From Owenia fusiformis (taxonomy: Eukaryota; Annelida; Polychaeta; Sabellida; Oweniidae): a stretch of DNA of 64,000 bases. Below, in pieces: positions 60,271 through 64,000 of this stretch (the first letter of the stretch is position 1; the number at the start of each line of letters is the position of its first letter). The position numbers were made by a program, and so were the translations under genes. Below the pieces are notes generated by a model. That model saw only the letters and a list, made by a program, of their open reading frames with translations. It made no database searches and was not told where the DNA came from. The stretch is taken from NCBI GenBank assembly GCA_903813345.2, contig CAIIXF020000001.1, positions 32,794,866-32,858,865 on the forward strand. Direction: 5' to 3'.

Positions 60271-60433
60271 CCTATCAATCCTTTGATAAAATTATCTTCA
60301 TCCTGACTAGATATGCTGACAGAGACATCATTGTTCTGCGTACAAGCCCAGTTCTTCATACTGAAGGTATTAGGGTCAGAGTCCAGAATATAGCACCAAG
60401 AACTCCATATAGTGTAGCCACCGGGACATGCTT
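60271..60433 (-). CDS. C-type lectin-like domain, first half (exon)
   Basis: 163-bp exon encoding the start of a CTLD: CPGGYTIWSSWCYIL (the CP..W....C..Y opening with the extra N-terminal disulfide of long-form CTLDs), FSMKNWACTQNN and SISSQDEDNFIKGLI. Acceptor TTGCAG on the minus strand (AG at 60,434-60,435), donor GG|GTAAGC (GT at 60,269-60,270). Phases are 1 at the start and 2 at the end; the phase-2 donor matches the next exon at 59,145. Signal-peptide and first exons are not identified upstream. Secreted or cell-surface recognition protein by family; ligand unknown. Confidence 0.85.
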
Positions 60434-60435
60434 CT

Positions 60436-61184
60436 GCAACATAACATACACTTAAATCTCGACGTCTCCAGAAACCGATGATAACTGCGAGTTTTTACAC
60501 CATCGTACAAATATTTAGCAATTGCTAGCTAGCAGCTAATCCGCACGCATGATACCACGCCTAACCATCGACAACGTCAGCGTCAAAAATACCGCCGCAC
60601 AGTCCATTTGTATATTGATATTTGGATGGCCGTTTCTCTCGACGGAGGAATCGGAGTAGAAATATCATTGATTTTATGAGCATTGGGTCAGTTAACCTCC
60701 AATGATTAAATCGTCAATATGTATACTGTATCTACTTCAGATTTATTTATTTACAAATTATTGCTACTAATATATCTTAATAGATCAATTCTTAGGTTTC
60801 CATTCACTCCTGGTAACAAGCATTTTAAGTCGAAGGAATATATATTCGAAACACGTTTAATTCTAAAGCTTTCTAGACAAACAAGGGGTAAAGAAGAATC
60901 ACAACTACCTATGTTTAACAACATTTGTACTAGGGACACTTGATTGGAACAACATTTGGATTTCCACCCAAAAACTTATGGAATTTGAAGTTATAAATAC
61001 TAAATTCTTTGTATTACATCTCATCAATTCCAATGACATCGTCAACTTACTATTGACACGCCAATGTACAGTTGGTGCGTCAACGGATCTGATATTTATA
61101 ATATACAGAATGAATGATTATCTTTTTTTTCACTTTCCCGCCGTTTTTCAATTAAAAGTTGAGATTTTAAAATATTCCATTATA
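60436..61184. other. Sequence upstream of the lectin exon
   Basis: Probably intron or 5' flank of the lectin gene. Short frames near 60,720-60,940 match nothing recognised. No repeat seen. Confidence 0.4.
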
Positions 61185-62224
61185 CAGGGTGTTCCAAAAG
61201 TAACAGGACTGATGCTGGCATTTTGTTAAATATTCACTAATAGTCTTCAAAATTTTACATAATGTACTTCCATGTATCGTTACTAAAACTGTAAGGTTTC
61301 GACAAAAAATATGAAACTCTGGTAGAGTTATGGTTGCTATGGTAACATGACATCACAATACCCGGGGCAACATTTTTATGCTGGGTTACAGAGACATTAA
61401 GCATTTTGTACATCCCATATCAAAGTTGAAATGCAACAACTGGTGGGAATTACATTTGCTTTACATCATTTTATATTCCTATGTATTCCCTTCTTTGAAA
61501 GGAAGGCTTCTCTTTGGTCAGTAGAAGAGTAGCACTCTGTATCCATGACTCAAACACATGAGTCAACCCATTTGAGGACATGTCACGCAGGGTAGGTCGG
61601 AGAAGGTCATTCTCATCTTTAAAGGTCTTACAGCACTGATTAGCATTCCATTCTCCATTATAAGTAAAAATTAGATATTGCATGATCAGAAGAGTATGGT
61701 ACATGGTTTTAAACCTCAAGACATAGCTCTTCTATAGCTGCATGGTTTTTTAAGGCTGACCTGCGGGCAGGCGCATCATCAATGTGCATGACTGGCTTCA
61801 AATTGGGTCTTTTCAAAAACTCAACCATGAATTGTTCAGACTGTTGTACATAGTGATATTCCAGGGAATCGAATAAATATTATTATTATGAAATTATACT
61901 TGAATCTGAGTTGTATAGCAACACCTTTACAACAAAGCAACTCATAAAATAAACCAAGAAGTGTTGTATTACAATAGGTGAATTAGATACTTTCTTCAGT
62001 AATACAAAAATGTTATATATCACATTTTCAGGAAAGAGTTGCCCCGGGTACTGTGATGTCATGTTACTATAGTAACCATAACTCTACTCACATTTAATCA
62101 TTTTTTCTGAACCTTTACGATGTTAGTTGTTATACTTCAAAGTACAATTTGTGAAAATTTGAAGACACTCGGTGCAACATTGACAAACTGCCAGCACCAG
62201 TCCTGTTACTTTTGGAACACCCTG
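61185..62224 (-). mobile_element. Decayed mariner-like transposon (1,040 bp)
   Basis: Inverted termini CAGGGTGTTCCAAAAGTAAC (61,185 on) and complement ending at 62,224, nearly perfect over about 35 bp, flanked by TA on both sides (61,183-61,184; 62,225-62,226). TA duplication and a CAGGGTGTYCCAAAAGT-type terminus are typical of mariner elements. Inner flanks also pair (TAGAGTTATGGTTGCTATGG near 61,325 and its counterpart near 62,070). Shorter than a full mariner (about 1.3 kb), so internally deleted. Confidence 0.85.
61640..61870 (-). pseudogene. Mariner transposase remnant
   Basis: On the minus strand in one frame: VMHIDDAPARRSALK (about 61,755-61,795), corresponding to the HxDNAPxH catalytic-Asp region, then EELCLEV, a stop (TAA near 61,713) and NHVPYSSDHAISNFYL (about 61,665-61,710), corresponding to the PPYSPDLAPxDFxLF region with the last catalytic Asp. 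Spacing between the two aspartates is that of the mariner D,D(34)D core. Upstream domains are not recognisable. Confidence 0.8.
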
Positions 62225-62226
62225 TA

Positions 62227-62479
62227 CAGTGCAAAACACATTATTTTTAACACTAATTCGAAGATTGAACAAATAGTCCCTGATCTGGTCCCTCTGAAAA
62301 CAAGTTTTGTTGTCCGGTACTTTCCCACATGAAATGATTGTACCGTTTGATAGAACAGACTTCCCTCATAAAGAAAACACCTCTTATATTGATAGAAACA
62401 GGGGCAAAAGGCACCAAAATGGGGTTAGACAAGGTGGCATTCTGAAGTCTCACTTTCTAGTCATCACGATTCCAGGAAA
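62227..62479. other. Spacer between mariner element and satellite
   Basis: No feature recognised; the last part (from about 62,455) grades into the satellite. Confidence 0.4.
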
Positions 62480-63342
62480 ACCACTGGATTGATTTACTTC
62501 AAATTTTCACACATGTTACATGGTAAGAAGTTCTAGAGCTGATTAACTTTCCGGCGGCCATCTTGCATTCTGGTGGCCATCTTGGAATTTTTTTAAATAA
62601 ATATTGTCATCGCGATTTCAGAAAAACCACTTTACAGATGTACTTTAAATTTTCACACATGTTACATGGTAAAAAGTCCTAGAGCTCATTCGTTTTCCGG
62701 TGGCCGTTTTACATTCTGGCGGCCATCTTGGAAGTTTTAAGATAAATCTTGTCATCATGATTTCAGGAAAACCAAACGGATTTACTTCAAATTTTCACAC
62801 ATGTTACAAAGAAGTTCTAAAGCTGAATAACTTTTCAGTGGCCATCTTGCATTTTGGCAGCCATCTTGAAAGTTTTTCGATAAATCTTGTCATCGCGATG
62901 CCAGGGAAACCACTGAACAGATTTACTTCAAATTTTCACACATGTTACATGGTAAGAAGTCATAGAGCTCATTCGTTTTCCGGTGGCCATCTTGCATTCT
63001 GGCGGCCATCTTGAAAGTTTTTAGATAAATCTTGTCATCGCGATTTCAGGAAAACCAAACGAATTTACTTCAAATTTTCACACATGGTAAGGAGTTCTAG
63101 AGTTGATTAACTTTTCGGCGGCCATCTTGCATTCTGGTGGCCATCTAAGAAGTCTTTAGATAAATCTTGTCATCGCAATTCCAGGAAAAACAACTTAACA
63201 GATTTTACTTCAAATTTTCACAGAGGTTACATGGTACAAAGTCCTAGAGCTCATTCGTTTTCCGGTGGCCATCTTGCATTCTGGCGGCCATCTTGGAAGT
63301 TTTAAGATAAATCTTGTCATCGCGATTTCAGGAATACCAAAC

Positions 63343-63735
63343 AAAGGACGATTCTCGGTTTGGAGAACAGTCTCCTGGGCTAATAATTTTTTTCATGAAA
63401 AATATAGAAATATTACACAAATTAAACTATGAATATTCAAAAGAGGACATTTAAATCTACAAGATGTAAAAATAACAAATTGGTCTGAAGCAGGGATAAC
63501 GCTCAATTAGACTGATTCAATAAAATACGAGTCTCGATTTGGGGAAAGAAGTTCATCAGTGTACTGCGCTCATATTTTTTTGCCGAAAATCTAGAAATAT
63601 TACCCAAATTAAATTATGACTATTCAAAAGAAGACATTCAAATCTATATTATGTAAAAAATCAATCTTGTCCGAAGCAGGGATAATGCTCATTTACATTG
63701 ATGAACTTCGTTCTCTAAACTGAGAATCGTCCTTT
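63343..63735. mobile_element. 393-bp MITE inserted in the satellite
   Basis: Inverted termini AAAGGACGATTCTCGGTTTG (63,343 on) and complement of GAGAATCGTCCTTT (to 63,735), about 26 bp with two mismatches. Inside are two direct copies of a roughly 180-bp module (TAGAAATATTAC(A/C)CAAATTAAA... and GAAGCAGGGATAA(C/T)GCTCA), the second preceded by a terminus-like CGAGTCTCGATTTGGGGAA. It looks like two short elements in tandem that share one outer end. Confidence 0.8.
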
Positions 63736-63934
63736 ACTTCAAATTTTCACACATGTGTTACATGGTAAGAAGTTCTAGAGCTGATTACTTGTAACTTTTC
63801 GGCGGCCATCTTGCATTCTGGTGGCCATTACTAGGAAGTTTTTAGATAAATCTTGACATCGCGATTCCAGGAAAACAACTTAACAGATTTTTTTCAAATT
63901 TTAACACTTGTTAATAGAAAGAAGTTCTAGCTCT

Positions 63935-63966
63935 GACTTCGTTCTCCAAACCGAGAATCGTCCTTT
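63935..63966. mobile_element. Solo MITE terminus
   Basis: GACTTCGTTCTCCAAACC... to CGTCCTTT at 63,966 repeats the right end of the 63,343-63,735 element; the rest of that copy is absent, and satellite sequence resumes directly after it. Confidence 0.75.
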
Positions 63967-64000
63967 ACTTCAAATTTTCACACATGTGTTACATGGTAAA

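Larger units (their letters stand above)
62480..64000 (+). repeat. 141-bp satellite with GGCGGCCATCTTG motif
   Basis: Copies of TTTACTTCAAATTTTCACAC start at about 62,493, 62,640, 62,781, 62,922, 63,064, 63,204, 63,734 and 63,967, with period 140-147 bp. Each unit contains two GGCCATCTTG motifs and GTCATCGCGATTTCAGG. It continues past the window end. Interrupted by a MITE at 63,343-63,735 and a MITE end at 63,935-63,966. Confidence 0.9.

Noticed and set aside
61471-61719. 82-codon frame as an independent gene
   Set aside because: Lies within the decayed mariner element and overlaps the transposase remnant in another frame.
62700-63014. 104-codon frame in the satellite
   Set aside because: Runs across several 141-bp satellite units; repeat by-product.

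Overview
The window is AT-rich eukaryotic DNA, most likely from a mollusc or similar marine invertebrate. The basis is exon-intron structured C-type lectin and thrombospondin-1 domains, CR1/L2-like and jockey/CR1-like LINEs (one with an esterase ORF1, one with a 2A-like peptide), and tandem non-autonomous Helitron/Helentron-like elements resembling the bivalve 'pearl'/HINE type. There is no sign of prokaryotic organisation. Species assignment is inference.

Region 1 (1-29,322, array A) and region 3 (31,657-42,312, array B) are head-to-tail arrays of an approximately 1.4-kb unit. I count 25 unit 3' ends, all in + orientation. A unit runs: AT-rich (TTATTC)n spacer; conserved 5' part; degenerate and intact copies of a 133-bp core repeat; a 'slot' of about 200 bp holding a microsatellite (usually pyrimidine CTATC/CTTC-type); two or three copies of a roughly 20-bp GGATGACTCGGCTTATTCT motif; an ATCTGGAGTCT box; a short hairpin AAATTGAAC-(TTC)-GTTCAATTT; and a terminal CTAG followed by TTATT. 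These features match non-autonomous Helitron-like elements. Length variation comes from 133-bp core expansion, duplication of a segment of about 475 bp, microsatellite change, a 588-bp duplication and insertion of small hairpin elements.

Regions 2 and 4 (29,323-31,656 and 42,313-46,557) are two halves of one minus-strand LINE (LINE-A; esterase-bearing ORF1, APE endonuclease, reverse transcriptase, C-terminal zinc knuckle). Array B is inserted in its ORF2, and removing the array rejoins the reading frame. LINE-A also carries a 161-bp MITE with a 9-bp target duplication. An 823-bp hAT-like MITE with an 8-bp duplication lies just upstream.

Region 5 (48,376-52,262) is a second minus-strand LINE (LINE-B) with a poly(A) tail, three N-terminal membrane segments, a 2A-like DVHPNPGP motif, an endonuclease broken by two frameshifts and a long intact RT frame.

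Region 6 (52,263-64,000) is the only part with host gene sequence: minus-strand exons for a C-type lectin domain (60,271-60,433 and 58,908-59,145, joined by a matching phase-2 intron) and a TSP1 domain (54,675-54,854). These sit among inverted-repeat elements: a 326-bp MITE, a foldback repeat with a third copy in the lectin intron, an 846-bp TA-flanked foldback, a 2.7-kb modular inverted repeat, a decayed mariner with transposase remnants, and a 141-bp satellite interrupted by another MITE. Most short open frames in the arrays are by-products of the repeat and are not annotated as genes.
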